A stretch of DNA of 57,041 bases from Croceicoccus gelatinilyticus (GTDB taxonomy: Bacteria > Pseudomonadota > Alphaproteobacteria > Sphingomonadales > Sphingomonadaceae), in NCBI RefSeq assembly GCF_018398395.1, contig NZ_JAHCBF010000012.1, positions 1-57,041 of the forward strand, in the 5' to 3' direction. Numbering within the stretch: the first letter of the stretch is position 1; each line of letters starts with the position of its first letter. A program made the position numbers and the translations under genes. Below, in pieces: positions 1 to 11,149 of this stretch. The notes beneath the pieces were generated by a model that was not told the origin of the DNA, did no database searches, and worked only from the letters and a program-made list of their open reading frames with translations.

Positions 1-120
1 ACATAATAAAGCGGACAACTATCGTTCCCCGAAACTTCCTTCCGGGGGACTATGTCGTCCAGCTAAGTTGGCGACCGATGAAAGCGAGCCGTTGAAGCGT
101 CGTCCCCGTCGGTGAGGGCC

Positions 121-149
121 GTATATGGGCAGGTACCTGAGTCGGTCAA
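121..149 (-). promoter_or_regulatory. Putative leftward sigma-70-type promoter
   Basis: On the minus strand a -35-like TTGACC (complement of 144-149) is followed after exactly 17 bases by ATATAC (complement of 121-126). It would drive transcription off the left edge; no coding frame is convincing in bases 1-120, which would then be a leader. Bases 150-354 hold no gene that I can support; they separate this promoter from the protease gene at 355. Confidence 0.4.
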
Positions 150-354
150 CGCCTTTTTGCAATTTTATTTCAATTCGCATGCCGCGACCCTGAAAAGTCC
201 CTGATATCCGCCATTTAGGGGCTGAAAAAAGTTTGAACCGGGCGCGTTTTGCCCACTCTCCCGGCCCACCCGGAAAGCCCTAAGCCACTCGACCGCTGTG
301 ATTTAATGGCAATTTACAACGATCAGGCGTAGGATGGCGGCGGGAGAGAGTGCG

Positions 355-1275
355 ATGAAAGCCGCCATCCGTTTTATCAGTCTGATTCTAGCTGCGACTC
401 TCACGAGCCCGCTCGCCGCACAGGACGTTGTCGCTCCTGAAATTGCTTATGAGCAGGCGGCTCCCGAAACCCTCGACGCGAAAGAGAGGGATGACCGGAT
501 AACGCTGGCCGTCGGTATCGGCGAACATGGTCCCTTCAACTTCCTGATCGACACCGGGTCCGAGTGGACCGTGATCTCTGCGCAGGTGGCGCGCAGGCTT
601 GGGCTGGTCGCTGACAGTCAGAAGAAGGTCATAAGCATTGGCGGTGAGAGCGATGCGCAATCCGTCATCCTCGACGAACTGGTGCTGGGCAAGACGCGTA
701 TCCGCGATCTCGATGCAGCCGTCGTCAATGAACGGCATATCGGGGCCGCCGGCATCATCGGGATCGATTCCCTTCGTGACCAGCGCGTCACTCTCGATTT
801 CGAGAAAAAGCAGATCACTGTCGCTCCGTCAGAAGGCTATATGCGGGCCGGAGCGAACGAGATCATCGTGCGCGCGCACCGCAAGGACAAGCGCCTGATC
901 GTGCGTCGGGCCTATCTGGATGGGCGAAGCATCGACATCGTGATCGACACAGGTGCCAGTTTCACCGTGGGCAACCGGGCACTGCGTCAACGATACTATG
1001 CCAAGGCCCCGGTGCTCGCGCGTACGCAGATCACCGACGTTCTGGGGCATGAGCGGCAAGTCGACATCATCAATGCCGGTAAGCTAGAGATCGACCGCGT
1101 CGTCATCGACGATTCCCTGATCGCCATTGCGGACACCAAGGTGTTCGAGGAACTGGGCCTGACCGAAAGGCCTGCCATATTGCTGGGCATGAACCACCTC
1201 AGCCTGTTCAAGCGGATCGCGGTCGACTTCCGGCGCCGCCAGATCGCATTCGAAGTGGATGAAGAGCAGGGCTGA
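355..1275 (+). CDS. Retropepsin-like aspartic protease, exported
   Basis: The protein of about 306 residues has two retropepsin-like halves, each with an Asp-Thr-Gly active-site triplet (FLIDTGSEWT and IVIDTGASFT), so it looks like a duplicated, pseudo-dimeric clan AA aspartic protease. I chose the ATG at 355 rather than the upstream ATG at 334, because 355 opens a signal peptide (MKAAIRF, hydrophobic core, ending near LAAQD) and has a purine-rich GGGAGAG just upstream. It should act in the periplasm or at the envelope. The substrate is not evident. It is followed 62 bp later by an ABC exporter, but nothing shows that the two are functionally linked. Confidence 0.8.
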   Translation: MKAAIRFISLILAATLTSPLAAQDVVAPEIAYEQAAPETLDAKERDDRITLAVGIGEHGPFNFLIDTGSEWTVISAQVARRLGLVADSQKKVISIGGESDAQSVILDELVLGKTRIRDLDAAVVNERHIGAAGIIGIDSLRDQRVTLDFEKKQITVAPSEGYMRAGANEIIVRAHRKDKRLIVRRAYLDGRSIDIVIDTGASFTVGNRALRQRYYAKAPVLARTQITDVLGHERQVDIINAGKLEIDRVVIDDSLIAIADTKVFEELGLTERPAILLGMNHLSLFKRIAVDFRRRQIAFEVDEEQG

Positions 1276-1337
1276 TCACTCGCTCTTATATACACCCTTA
1301 TATGGCAATGCCGCGCGCGTGCCCTAGATAAGGGCCG

Positions 1338-3158
<1,821 letters not shown>

Positions 3159-3161
3159 GCC

Positions 3162-3557
3162 TTAGTCCTGCCCCGGAAACCGCTGGTGCCCGGGCAGTTC
3201 GTGCAAGGTCGCTTCCCAGCCGACAGCATCGGCAAGCTGGACGTGCTTGGTTGGTGGTAGTTCTTCGGGTTCATCCAGCGTCGCGATCTGGATATCGACT
3301 TGCGCCGGAGCTTCGGCACTCGTGTAGAACAGGCCCGTTCCGCAGATGAGGCAGAACCGCCGCTCCACCCCCAGGGTCGAGCAATAGACGGCGGTATCCC
3401 CGCTCAGCGACAGGTTCTCGATGGGGAACCCTGCCCACGCAACGCCCGTCGCACCGGCACAGCGGCGGCAATCGGTGCAGTGGCAGACCGACACGTGGTT
3501 CGGCTCACCTGTAACTTCGTAGCGCACCGCTCCGCAGTGGCATCCACCTTCAAGCAT
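3162..3557 (-). CDS. GFA family zinc-binding protein
   Basis: A 131-residue protein with the GFA (glutathione-dependent formaldehyde-activating enzyme-like) fold. The cysteine pattern GGCHCGAVRYE near the N-terminus, CHCTDCRR in the middle and CLICGTG later is the family's zinc-binding signature. Family members other than the name-giving enzyme mostly lack a known activity, so formaldehyde detoxification should not be assumed. It converges on the ABC exporter with only 3 bp between stop codons. Confidence 0.82.
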   Translation of the reverse strand: MLEGGCHCGAVRYEVTGEPNHVSVCHCTDCRRCAGATGVAWAGFPIENLSLSGDTAVYCSTLGVERRFCLICGTGLFYTSAEAPAQVDIQIATLDEPEELPPTKHVQLADAVGWEATLHELPGHQRFPGQD

Positions 3558-3617
3558 TGCGACCCCTTGGAATTGAACGACGCCGCAGTCCTTACGCGGC
3601 CTGCGGCGCCATGAACA

Positions 3618-4022
3618 TCAGCTTTCGACGCGTGCCACGATCGCGGTGCGTTCGGGATCGGCATTGCTGGTCGCGGTCCAGGTACCGTCCTCGTTCACCG
3701 TTTCGGTGTAACAGGCCTCTTCCCCGCCTTCGGGGGTTTCGCACCACGCGCCGGGCGTAGCCTCGGTCCATGTGCCCGTGACATCGGAACCGTCACTACC
3801 CACGGCGGTATAAGTCCCGTCATCGCGCACGTCGTAATCGTAAGTCGTACCGTCGCCTGCGGTCACCTTGTACTTGCCCGCGCTCGGGTTGCCGTCGATG
3901 GCCATCGCGGCAGCCTCGACCGGTTCCGGAGCCATGGTCTCTTCGGCAACCGGCGGTTCGCTTGCCGTGTCGTTGCACGCGGCCAATGCGAGGACCGCGA
4001 CGATGGTGGTCATCTTCTTCAT
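3618..4022 (-). CDS. Small secreted lipoprotein
   Basis: A 134-residue protein starting MKKMTTIVAVLALAACND, which is a lipoprotein signal peptide with lipobox LAAC. A Pro/Glu-rich linker follows, then a small acidic, beta-rich domain with repeated Thr/Tyr/Asp/Gly segments, including GDGTTYDYDVRDDGTY and DGTWTATS. I chose the ATG at 4022 because it is preceded by GGGGGTAG; a longer TTG start at 4037 lies upstream of that ribosome-binding site. I do not recognise a named function. Proteins of this look are common as hypothetical lipoproteins in Sphingomonadales. Confidence 0.65.
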   Translation of the reverse strand: MKKMTTIVAVLALAACNDTASEPPVAEETMAPEPVEAAAMAIDGNPSAGKYKVTAGDGTTYDYDVRDDGTYTAVGSDGSDVTGTWTEATPGAWCETPEGGEEACYTETVNEDGTWTATSNADPERTAIVARVES

Positions 4023-4218
4023 GTCATCTACCCCCAAACTTCGCCGACTCGTGGCCGGCGCGCGAGGCTACTCCACCCGTGGCCCCAAGGACACGCAATT
4101 CGCCCCGTGTCCCGGGCGGGGCTTGCCAAAAGGCGGCCAAGCGGGCAGTTCGCAGGCGCAACATGAAGGCGGGACGCGCCCGCCTCTCCCGTAGAAGACA
4201 CAGTGGAAAGCTGAGCCC

Positions 4219-5709
4219 ATGACCCAGCCCGGAGCGTTGAAGCGCGACTGGTTCTCGAACATTCGTGCCGATGTCCTTGCCGGTATCGTCGTCGCCCTCG
4301 CCCTCATTCCCGAGGCGATCGGCTTCTCGATCATCGCGGGCGTCGATCCGCGTGTCGGGCTCTATGCCTCGGTCGCGATCGCGATCATCATCTCGTTCAC
4401 CGGCGGGCGTCCGGGGATGATCTCGGCGGCAACGGCGGCAGTCGCGGTGCTGGTCGTGCCGCTGGTGCGCGAACACGGGGTCGAATACCTGTTCGCCGCG
4501 ACGATCCTCATGGGCCTGTTCCAGATCATCGCCTCGGTCCTGCGGCTCGACCTCCTGATGCAGTTCGTCTCGCGCTCGGTCATCACCGGATTCGTCAACG
4601 CGCTCGCCATCCTGATCTTCATGGCCCAGCTGCCGCAGCTGACGGGCGTGACGTGGCACACTTACGCGATGGTCGCGGGCGGCCTTGCGATCATCTACCT
4701 GCTGCCGCGCCTGACCAAGGCGGTGCCCTCGCCGCTGGTCGCGATCATCGTGCTCTCGGCAATCTCGATCCCGCTCGGCCTGCCGGTCTTTACCGTGGGC
4801 GACATGGGCGATCTTCCGCAGGGCCTGCCCAGCCTCGTCCTGCCTGACGTTCCGCTGACCTGGGAAACATTGCAGATCATCGCGCCCTATTCGGCGGCGA
4901 TGGCGGCGGTCGGCCTGCTGGAATCGCTGCTTACCGCGCAGATCGTCGATGACATGACGCACACCGATTCCAACAAGCGCCGCGAGTGCTGGGGCCAGGG
5001 CGCTGCCAATATCGGCGCCTCGATGGTCGGCGGCATGGGCGGCTGTGCGATGATCGGGCAGTCGGTCATCAACGTGACGAGCGGGGGCCGCACGCGCCTG
5101 TCGACGCTTACCGCGGGCGTCACGCTGCTCGTCCTTCTGGCAGCACTTGGCCCCTATGTCGGGCAGATCCCGATGCCGGCTCTGGTCGCGGTCATGATCA
5201 TGGTCTCGATCGGCACGTTCTCGTGGAACTCGATCCCCAACCTTCGCAAGCACCCGTGGCCATCCTCGGTTGTGATGGTGACGACGGTGGTCATGGTCGT
5301 CGCGACGCACGACCTGTCGATCGGCGTGCTTTCGGGCGTGCTTCTGTCTGGCATCTTCTTTGCCGGAAAGGTCCAGCGCATGTTCTGGGTCGAACGTGTC
5401 CGCGAAGGCGACAAGGCCGTTTACAAGGTCGAAGGCCAGATATTCTTCGCCTCGGTCAATCGGTTCGAGAAGGCGCTGGGCCCCGAAGGGCAGTACGAGG
5501 ACGCGGCGATGCACGTGGTCATCGACGTGACGCGCGCGCATTTTTGGGACATCTCGGCCGTGGGCGCGCTGGACAAGGTGGTGGAGCGTATGCGCCGCCA
5601 CGGACGCAGCGTGCAGGTCGTCGGGCTGAACACGGCAAGCGCGGACCTCGTCGACAAGTTCGCGCTGACCGACAAGACCGGCGTGGAAATCGGGCTGGCC
5701 CCGCACTGA
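4219..5709 (+). CDS. SulP/SLC26 family anion transporter with STAS domain
   Basis: This 496-residue membrane protein starts with the typical SulP entry ([24 protein letters not shown]), continues through ten or more hydrophobic segments to about residue 390, and ends with a cytoplasmic STAS domain containing [21 protein letters not shown]. SulP proteins move sulfate, bicarbonate or other inorganic anions across the inner membrane. The specific anion is not determinable here. The start ATG follows GGAAAG. A 634-codon open frame on the opposite strand is a composition artefact. Confidence 0.87.
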   Translation: MTQPGALKRDWFSNIRADVLAGIVVALALIPEAIGFSIIAGVDPRVGLYASVAIAIIISFTGGRPGMISAATAAVAVLVVPLVREHGVEYLFAATILMGLFQIIASVLRLDLLMQFVSRSVITGFVNALAILIFMAQLPQLTGVTWHTYAMVAGGLAIIYLLPRLTKAVPSPLVAIIVLSAISIPLGLPVFTVGDMGDLPQGLPSLVLPDVPLTWETLQIIAPYSAAMAAVGLLESLLTAQIVDDMTHTDSNKRRECWGQGAANIGASMVGGMGGCAMIGQSVINVTSGGRTRLSTLTAGVTLLVLLAALGPYVGQIPMPALVAVMIMVSIGTFSWNSIPNLRKHPWPSSVVMVTTVVMVVATHDLSIGVLSGVLLSGIFFAGKVQRMFWVERVREGDKAVYKVEGQIFFASVNRFEKALGPEGQYEDAAMHVVIDVTRAHFWDISAVGALDKVVERMRRHGRSVQVVGLNTASADLVDKFALTDKTGVEIGLAPH

Positions 5710-5782
5710 TCCCTGCGAAGGGAACATAGCGGGCGGCGGGCCATTTCGTTTGTGCACTGCAACAAACGGAAAGTCCCCTCCC

Positions 5783-6697
5783 TTGCGCCAGATAGCCACC
5801 GCCATCGCCCTTATCGCCGCACCTGTCGTCATGGCGGGTGCGGGCGCTGTTCCCGCTTCGGCGCAGGACAGCGTGGCCCGCGAGATCGAGGACCTTGGCG
5901 GCGGGCTGCACCGGTGGACTTCTGGCAACTACCACTCGATGTTCCTTGTCCATGACGAGGGCATCATGGTTGCCGACCCGCTGAACGAGGAAGCGGCGAC
6001 CTGGCTGCGGGCGCAGTTGAAGGAACGCTATCCCGGCCTTCCGATCACCCACGTAATCTACAGCCACAGCCACCCGGACCACGCCTATGGCGGCCGCGCG
6101 CTGGACGATGGCGCGACGCAGTTCATCGCTCATGAACTTGCGGCCGAGACCTGGGAGCTGAACCGCGCGCTGGTGCGCCGCCCCGACATCACTTTCGCCG
6201 ACAGCTTCACGCTGGCGCTTCCCGGCGCGGGCACGATCGAACTGGCCTACTGGGGCCAGAACAACGGCAAGGGCTCGGTCTCGATGTATTTCGCCGAGCA
6301 TGACACGCTCCACGTCGTCGACTGGATCGTTCTGGGCCGCCTGCCCTATCGCACGCTGGGCGGATACGACATCGGCGGGATGATCGCCTCGACCCGCGCG
6401 GTGTTGGCCGACGTGCCGTTCACGACATTCGTCGGCGGCCATGCCGACATGGGCAGCCGCGAGGACGTGGAGGAATACCTCTCCTACATCGAGGCGCTGC
6501 ATTCGGGCGTGCTGTCAGGCATTATCGCAGGCCGCTCGCTGGAGGAGATCCAGCAGACCCTCGACCTCTCGGCCTACTCGCACCTCAAGCAGTTCGATGC
6601 GTGGAAGGACGAGAATATCGAGGGCGTCTACAACCAGCTGGTCGACGACTATTACGTCACGATGCGCCCCGAAGTGCCCGAGCCAGGCGCCACCTGA
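5783..6697 (+). CDS. Exported MBL-fold metallo-hydrolase
   Basis: A metallo-beta-lactamase fold protein with the metal-binding motif SHSHPDH (HxHxDH) about 90 residues in, and a further HVVDW with a conserved aspartate. I prefer the TTG at 5783: it follows GGAAAG by 9 bases and opens directly into a signal peptide (MRQIATAIALIAAPVVMAG, cleavage near ASAQ). The frame is open upstream to a TTG at 5750. The protein is about 304 residues and probably periplasmic. The substrate is unknown; the family includes lactonases and thioesterase-like hydrolases. Confidence 0.75.
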   Translation: MRQIATAIALIAAPVVMAGAGAVPASAQDSVAREIEDLGGGLHRWTSGNYHSMFLVHDEGIMVADPLNEEAATWLRAQLKERYPGLPITHVIYSHSHPDHAYGGRALDDGATQFIAHELAAETWELNRALVRRPDITFADSFTLALPGAGTIELAYWGQNNGKGSVSMYFAEHDTLHVVDWIVLGRLPYRTLGGYDIGGMIASTRAVLADVPFTTFVGGHADMGSREDVEEYLSYIEALHSGVLSGIIAGRSLEEIQQTLDLSAYSHLKQFDAWKDENIEGVYNQLVDDYYVTMRPEVPEPGAT

Positions 6698-6708
6698 AAC
6701 ATTGCCGC

Positions 6709-6736
6709 GGGTGACAAAGGTGACACCCTGTCACCC
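6709..6736. repeat. Triple GGTGACA motif with 8-bp inverted repeat
   Basis: GGGTGACA (6709-6716) pairs perfectly with TGTCACCC (6729-6736). A third copy, GGTGACA at 6719-6725, lies between them, so two alternative hairpins can form. The motif sits 12 bp after the MBL hydrolase stop. It could be a terminator stem without a T-tract, or a protein-binding dyad. The rest of the gap to 6885 shows nothing I can name. Confidence 0.45.
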
Positions 6737-6885
6737 ACCCCTACGGCCCGCAAACCCGCAGCACAGACGGCTTTCTGCATACGGCACCAAGGAGACAGTT
6801 CACCGGCAGGATCGACGATAGCAAAGAACGGCGCGCATCATGACGCCGCCATCCGGTGTAGGAAAATTGTTTCGAGGTTCCCGCG

Positions 6886-7233
6886 TCAGAGCGAGAGGAA
6901 GGACCGTGCCGCGCCGATCATGTTCGCGACGGGACGGCCCCGGCGCTTGCGTTCGTGGCGAATGTCCGATGCGCCCTGCCCGTCGGATTTGCCCAGCCGA
7001 GCACGCACGGCATCGGCAATCTCGTCCGCATCAATGCAGACGCAATTGGCGAAGGCCCGGGCAAAGCCGAGCGCGTGGATCTTGCTGGGAAGTTCGGAGA
7101 ACGCATCGTGTTCGAGCGCTTCAAGATAGCGCGTCGACACCTTGGTAGAGGAAGCAATATCGGCAAGAGTAAGGCCCTGCCGAAGCCTTGCTTCGGACAG
7201 GATCGTTCCGACCTGACCATTGCGTCCGTCCAT
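6886..7233 (-). CDS. Small RodZ-type helix-turn-helix protein
   Basis: A 115-residue protein with an HTH of the RodZ/HTH_25 type: LSEARLRQGLTLADIASSTKVSTRYLEALE followed by FSELPSKIHALGFARAFAN, the segment that in RodZ precedes the conserved YA.xLGLD region. Unlike full-length RodZ there is no transmembrane segment or periplasmic domain; the C-terminus is a short basic tail. It is therefore a stand-alone HTH protein, perhaps a regulator or a reduced RodZ paralogue. Confidence 0.65.
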   Translation of the reverse strand: MDGRNGQVGTILSEARLRQGLTLADIASSTKVSTRYLEALEHDAFSELPSKIHALGFARAFANCVCIDADEIADAVRARLGKSDGQGASDIRHERKRRGRPVANMIGAARSFLSL

Positions 7234-7280
7234 GTAAGCATCGTCCCGTAATGCTGCGCGACTCGAGTCCCGAGAGCCGC

Positions 7281-7297
7281 GTTACGCATTGGGTAAC
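7281..7297. promoter_or_regulatory. Dyad upstream of HTH gene, candidate operator
   Basis: GTTAC-GCATTGG-GTAAC is a perfect 5-bp inverted repeat with a 7-bp spacer, 47 bp upstream of the leftward HTH gene. Its position between that gene and the rightward GNAT gene would suit control of either, for example autoregulation. This is inferred from symmetry and location only. Confidence 0.3.
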
Positions 7298-7458
7298 ATT
7301 ACTTTTGCACAGGAGCGAGTCTGCGGCTTGACTACGTCGCAGCCCAAAAACGGTTCGGCGTGAAACTATGTTGCAGCTGTGGATGGCCGCAGCACGGCAG
7401 GGCCGTTATGAGGTGAATGCACCGACCGGAATTCAAGTCAGAGGCGGAACCCACGCAC

Positions 7459-7980
7459 ATGGAATGCAGACCGGCCCGTGCCAGCGATCTCGACCGCATC
7501 ATTGAAACCGACATCGCCGCATCGCAGCTATACGCGGCCGCGCCCTATGACACGCTCGGCATCGCGGCCTCGCGCTCTCCGGAACTGGAGGCGTTCTATC
7601 TTGCGCGGATCGCGGAAGGGCTGTGCCTCGTTGCCGAAGGCGGCAATGGCGTCTGCGGATTTGCCGCGGGGATCGCGCATGGCGCGGACCTGTTCCTGTG
7701 CGAAGTGAACGTCATGCCCGATCACCAGAAACGGGGTATCGGCACCATGCTGATCGACCGCCTGTGCCAGGTGGCGGCCGGTTCGGGCATGACGAGGGTC
7801 GTGCTCTCCACCTTCACCCGGCCGCCCTGGAACGCGCCCTTTTACAGGCGCATCGGCTTCGCTGACATGGCCCGCAAAGACTACGCCGGTTGGATGGAAC
7901 GCCTTTACGAATTCGAGTGCCGACGGTTCGACATATCGACGCGCGTCTTCATGTCGCGCCCGCTGTCCCGAACCGCCTAG
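7459..7980 (+). CDS. GNAT family N-acetyltransferase
   Basis: A protein of about 173 residues with the GNAT acetyl-CoA fold: N-terminal [11 protein letters not shown], beta-4 [10 protein letters not shown], then the pyrophosphate-binding motif [12 protein letters not shown] (Q/RxxGxG/A) and a C-terminal FYRRIGF. I chose the ATG at 7459 because the conserved domain starts right after it; an in-frame ATG at 7417 would add 14 residues unlike the family. Its last 4 bases overlap the end of hslU on the other strand. The acetyl acceptor is unknown. Confidence 0.78.
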   Translation: MECRPARASDLDRIIETDIAASQLYAAAPYDTLGIAASRSPELEAFYLARIAEGLCLVAEGGNGVCGFAAGIAHGADLFLCEVNVMPDHQKRGIGTMLIDRLCQVAAGSGMTRVVLSTFTRPPWNAPFYRRIGFADMARKDYAGWMERLYEFECRRFDISTRVFMSRPLSRTA

Positions 7981-9275
7981 AGGATATACTTCGACAGGTC
8001 CGCGTCGCCGGCCAGTTCGCCCAGCTTGTCGCGGACATAGGCCTTGTCGATCGTGACGGTCGTGCCGGTGCGTTCCTCGGCATCGAAGCTGACTTCTTCC
8101 AGCAGCTTTTCCATCACCGTCTGCAGGCGGCGGGCGCCGATGTTCTCGACGCTTTCATTCACTTGCGCAGCCGTCGCGGCGATTTCCTGAATCGCGTCGG
8201 GCTGGAAATCGAGCGTGACTTCCTCGGTCGCGATCAGCGCCTTGTACTGCTCGACAAGGTTCGCCCGCGTTTCCGACAGGATGCGGATGAAATCCTCCTC
8301 CGTCAGCGCGCGCAGTTCGACGCGGATCGGCAACCGGCCCTGCAGTTCGGGCAGCATGTCGCTGGGCTTCGACACGTGGAACGCGCCCGATGCGATGAAG
8401 AGGATGTGATCGGTCTTCATCGGACCGTATTTCGTGGCCACGGTCGTTCCTTCGATCAGCGGCAGCAGGTCGCGCTGCACGCCTTCGCGGGAGACGGAAC
8501 CGCCGCGCACGTCGGACACGGCGATCTTGTCGATCTCATCGAGGAAAACGATGCCGTTGTGCTCCGCATTCTGCAGCGCGACGCGGGCGACGTCGTCCTG
8601 GTCCATGCGCTTTTCCGACTCTTCGTCGACCAGCTTGTCCCAGGCCTGCGCCACGGTCAGCTTGCGGCGCTTCATCTTCGCGCCGCCGAACGCCTTGCCC
8701 ATCATGTCCGACAGGTTGATCATCCCGACATTGCCGCCCATGCCCGGGATTTCCATCGAGGTATTGGGCGTGTCCTCCACCTCGATCTCGATTTCCTTGT
8801 CGTTGAGATGGTTGTCGACCACGCGCTGGCGGAAGCTTTCGCGCGTCGCCTCGCTGGCGGAATCGCCGACAAGCGCGTCGAGCAGACGCTTCATCGCAGC
8901 CGCACTGGCAGCTTCGCGCACGGCCTCGCGGCGGCGGTCCTTTTCGAGACGGATGGCCTCTTCAGCCAAGTCGCGGGCGATCTGTTCGACGTCGCGGCCG
9001 ACATAGCCGACTTCGGTGAACTTGGTCGCCTCGACCTTCACGAACGGCGCATCGGCCAGCTTGGCAAGGCGGCGGCTGATTTCGGTCTTGCCGCAGCCGG
9101 TGGGGCCGATCATCAGGATATTCTTGGGCGTGACCTCGTCGCGCAGTTCGTCCTTCAGACGCTGGCGGCGCCAGCGGTTGCGCAGGGCAACGGCAACGGC
9201 ACGCTTGGCGTCCTTCTGGCCGACGATATGTTCATCGAGCGCGGCAACGATGGCCTTGGGGGTCAGGTTTTTCAT
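7977..9275 (-). CDS. hslU: HslU, ATPase subunit of HslVU protease
   Basis: A 432-residue AAA+ unfoldase of the ClpX/HslU group. Walker A GPTGCGKT lies at residues 57-64, Walker [12 protein letters not shown] in the second half of the ATPase domain, and the pore segment [11 protein letters not shown] is present. The I-domain insertion lies between the two Walker motifs. The C-terminal tail ADLSKYIL is the peptide that docks into HslV to activate it. It lies 15 bp downstream of hslV, as an hslVU operon. Confidence 0.97.
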   Translation of the reverse strand: MKNLTPKAIVAALDEHIVGQKDAKRAVAVALRNRWRRQRLKDELRDEVTPKNILMIGPTGCGKTEISRRLAKLADAPFVKVEATKFTEVGYVGRDVEQIARDLAEEAIRLEKDRRREAVREAASAAAMKRLLDALVGDSASEATRESFRQRVVDNHLNDKEIEIEVEDTPNTSMEIPGMGGNVGMINLSDMMGKAFGGAKMKRRKLTVAQAWDKLVDEESEKRMDQDDVARVALQNAEHNGIVFLDEIDKIAVSDVRGGSVSREGVQRDLLPLIEGTTVATKYGPMKTDHILFIASGAFHVSKPSDMLPELQGRLPIRVELRALTEEDFIRILSETRANLVEQYKALIATEEVTLDFQPDAIQEIAATAAQVNESVENIGARRLQTVMEKLLEEVSFDAEERTGTTVTIDKAYVRDKLGELAGDADLSKYIL

Positions 9276-9290
9276 GTGGCTCTTTTCAGA

Positions 9291-9866
9291 TCAGGATTCG
9301 ACGGATTCGAGCGTCACGTTCGCGTTCGTGAAGACGCAAATGTCTGCGGCGACCTGCATCGCCTTACGCGCGATCACTTCGGGGTCTTCTTCGTAATCGA
9401 CCAATGCGCGGGCGGCGGACAGGGCGTAGTTGCCGCCCGATCCGATTGCCGTAATCCCGCCTTCGGGTTCCAGCACGTCGCCATTGCCGGTGATGACCAG
9501 CAGGACTTCGGCGTCCGCGACGATCATCAGTGCTTCGAGATTGCGCAGGTACTTGTCGGTGCGCCAGTCCTTGGCCAGTTCGACTGCGGCTCGCATCAGC
9601 TGGCCGCGATACTGTTCCAGCTTGCGTTCCAGCCTGTCGAAAAGGGTGAAGGCATCGGCGGTCGCGCCGGCGAACCCGGCCACGACTTTCCCGCCTTCAC
9701 CGATACGCCGGACCTTGCGGGCGTTGGGCTTCATCACGGTGTTGCCCATCGACACCTGCCCGTCGCCAGCGACGACGGTCTTTCCGCCGCGCTTCACGCC
9801 GATGATGGTGGTGCCGTGCCACGGCGTCAGGCCGTGGGCCGAATTATGATGCGAATTTCCGTCCAT
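9291..9866 (-). CDS. hslV: HslV, threonine peptidase subunit of HslVU
   Basis: A proteasome-beta-like peptidase of about 191 residues. The mature N-terminal threonine is seen in WHGTTIIGV, followed by [20 protein letters not shown] and the conserved [15 protein letters not shown] chose the ATG at 9866, giving an 18-residue propeptide before the catalytic Thr; a GTG at 9890 is the alternative. It forms a dodecamer degrading unfolded cytoplasmic proteins together with HslU. Confidence 0.95.
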   Translation of the reverse strand: MDGNSHHNSAHGLTPWHGTTIIGVKRGGKTVVAGDGQVSMGNTVMKPNARKVRRIGEGGKVVAGFAGATADAFTLFDRLERKLEQYRGQLMRAAVELAKDWRTDKYLRNLEALMIVADAEVLLVITGNGDVLEPEGGITAIGSGGNYALSAARALVDYEEDPEVIARKAMQVAADICVFTNANVTLESVES

Positions 9867-9921
9867 GGCCGCGATATGGGATCGCGGCACGAGGGTTCAA
9901 TATCGAACGGGTCGGCTCGCC

Positions 9922-10422
9922 TTAGCTGCCGTTCGTTCCCCCGCCGGCCGCGCCGCCCATGCCACCGGCACCGACCGCGCCGATATTGCCGAACAGGTCT
10001 TCGAGGAAGCCGCGATCGCGGCCCAGCGTCGGCGTCTTGTCGCCGTCGGGATTGATGTCGCGCACGTCATCCATGCCAGCCGTCGTCACCGACGACACGT
10101 TACCGGCCGAATCGAATGCGACCTTCAGCACTTCGTGACCTTCGATTTCGGGCTGGCCGAAAATGCGCTGCTCAGTCGTGCTGGACACGTAGTAATAGAC
10201 CGGGTCGCCGAACTGGCTGGCGAAGCTGGGCTGACCCAGCGTGCCTTCGACCGACTGGCGATTGTCGAGACCCGGCGTGATCGCGGTGGTCAGCGCCTCG
10301 TCCATGACATAGCCGCGACGATCCGTGATCGAGGTGCAGCCCGCCAGCAACATCGGCGTCAGGGCCGCGAAAGCCGCGATCTTCAGCACGGAAACAGTCT
10401 TTTCGCTGCGGTTCGTCGCCAT
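9922..10422 (-). CDS. bamE: Outer membrane assembly lipoprotein BamE
   Basis: A 166-residue lipoprotein with lipobox LLAGC (Cys29) and a SmpA/OmlA (BamE) domain: RRGYVMDEALTTAITPGLDNRQSVEGTLG and PVYYYVSSTTEQR. BamE is an accessory lipoprotein of the Bam complex that inserts beta-barrels into the outer membrane. The ATG at 10422 follows AGGAACACA and opens the signal peptide; the frame is open further upstream without a good start. The Gly-rich C-terminal tail (GAGGMGGAAGGG) is probably disordered. Confidence 0.9.
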   Translation of the reverse strand: MATNRSEKTVSVLKIAAFAALTPMLLAGCTSITDRRGYVMDEALTTAITPGLDNRQSVEGTLGQPSFASQFGDPVYYYVSSTTEQRIFGQPEIEGHEVLKVAFDSAGNVSSVTTAGMDDVRDINPDGDKTPTLGRDRGFLEDLFGNIGAVGAGGMGGAAGGGTNGS

Positions 10423-10636
10423 TGTGTTCCTACGCGCCTTTCGCCAATCGCACGGTGTGCCTATATCTTCGCACGAAGCCTTAGTGTCAGTGCGCCACGC
10501 GCACAAGGCATCGGGCGCCGTCCCTGTGAACTTAAGGGTGCCCGCCCCGGCTGTTCGAGCGCTTGGCGCTTGGGCCTTGCGGGTTTAATCTTGGATGAAT
10601 GACCGCGCGGCCGCGCGGCGTGAATGGAGCGTTTCG

Positions 10637-11149
10637 ATGTTGCGATTGCTGGACCGGATCTTCGGGGGACCGCGCGAAGGCGACCTGACGAAGCTGTGGC
10701 ACCGCATCGTGGAGATAGCGCGCGAACCGCACTGGTATGCGGACCGCGACGTTGCCGACAGCGTCGAGGGCCGCTTCGACATGGTGACCGCGGTAACCGC
10801 TCTCGTCATCATCCGCCTGAACGAGGAAGGCGACGTCGAGGCCGCGGCGCGGCTGACCGAGCTTTTCATCGACGACATGGACGGCCAGCTTCGCGAAGCG
10901 GGCGTGGGCGATCTCGTCGTCGGCAAGTCGATGGGCAAGCTGGTCTCCGCGCTTGGCGGGCGGATCGGGGCCTACAAGGAAGGCCTCGACGGTAGCGACG
11001 CCGATCTTGCCGAGGCGGCGGAGCGTAACGTGACGCGCAACGAAGGCGCGGGCAGCGCGCTGCCGCTGGCCGAGGGGCTGCGCGGGCTCCACGCCGACAT
11101 CTCGGCAACGCCTCTCGAAAAGCTGCTTGCAGGGGAGATCACGCGATGA
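10637..11149 (+). CDS. Ubiquinol-cytochrome c chaperone (CBP3/UQCC1 family)
   Basis: A 170-residue protein of the ubiquinol-cytochrome c chaperone family: MLRLLDRIFGG, HWYADRDVADSVEGRFDMVTAVTALVIIRL, TELFIDDMDGQLREAGVGDLVVGKSMGKLVSALGGRIGAY. In mitochondria the homologue CBP3 helps cytochrome b synthesis and bc1 assembly; a similar role in the bacterial bc1 complex is inferred. I chose ATG 10637 (GGAG 7 bases upstream) over ATG 10595. It overlaps the yceD start by 4 bases (ATGA), indicating translational coupling. Confidence 0.85.
   Translation: MLRLLDRIFGGPREGDLTKLWHRIVEIAREPHWYADRDVADSVEGRFDMVTAVTALVIIRLNEEGDVEAAARLTELFIDDMDGQLREAGVGDLVVGKSMGKLVSALGGRIGAYKEGLDGSDADLAEAAERNVTRNEGAGSALPLAEGLRGLHADISATPLEKLLAGEITR

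Noticed and set aside
1-120. Structured RNA or rRNA leader downstream of the leftward promoter
   Set aside because: The region lies downstream of a good promoter but I could not match it to an RNA family or draw a convincing fold, so only the promoter is reported.
4024-5928. 634-codon open frame antisense to the SulP gene
   Set aside because: The translation is rich in Arg, Asp, His without any domain, and it mirrors the codon bias of the real rightward gene, which has full SulP and STAS motifs.
7890-10055. 721-codon open frame antisense to hslU and hslV
   Set aside because: Lies opposite two unmistakable genes; high-GC third positions keep the complementary frame open.
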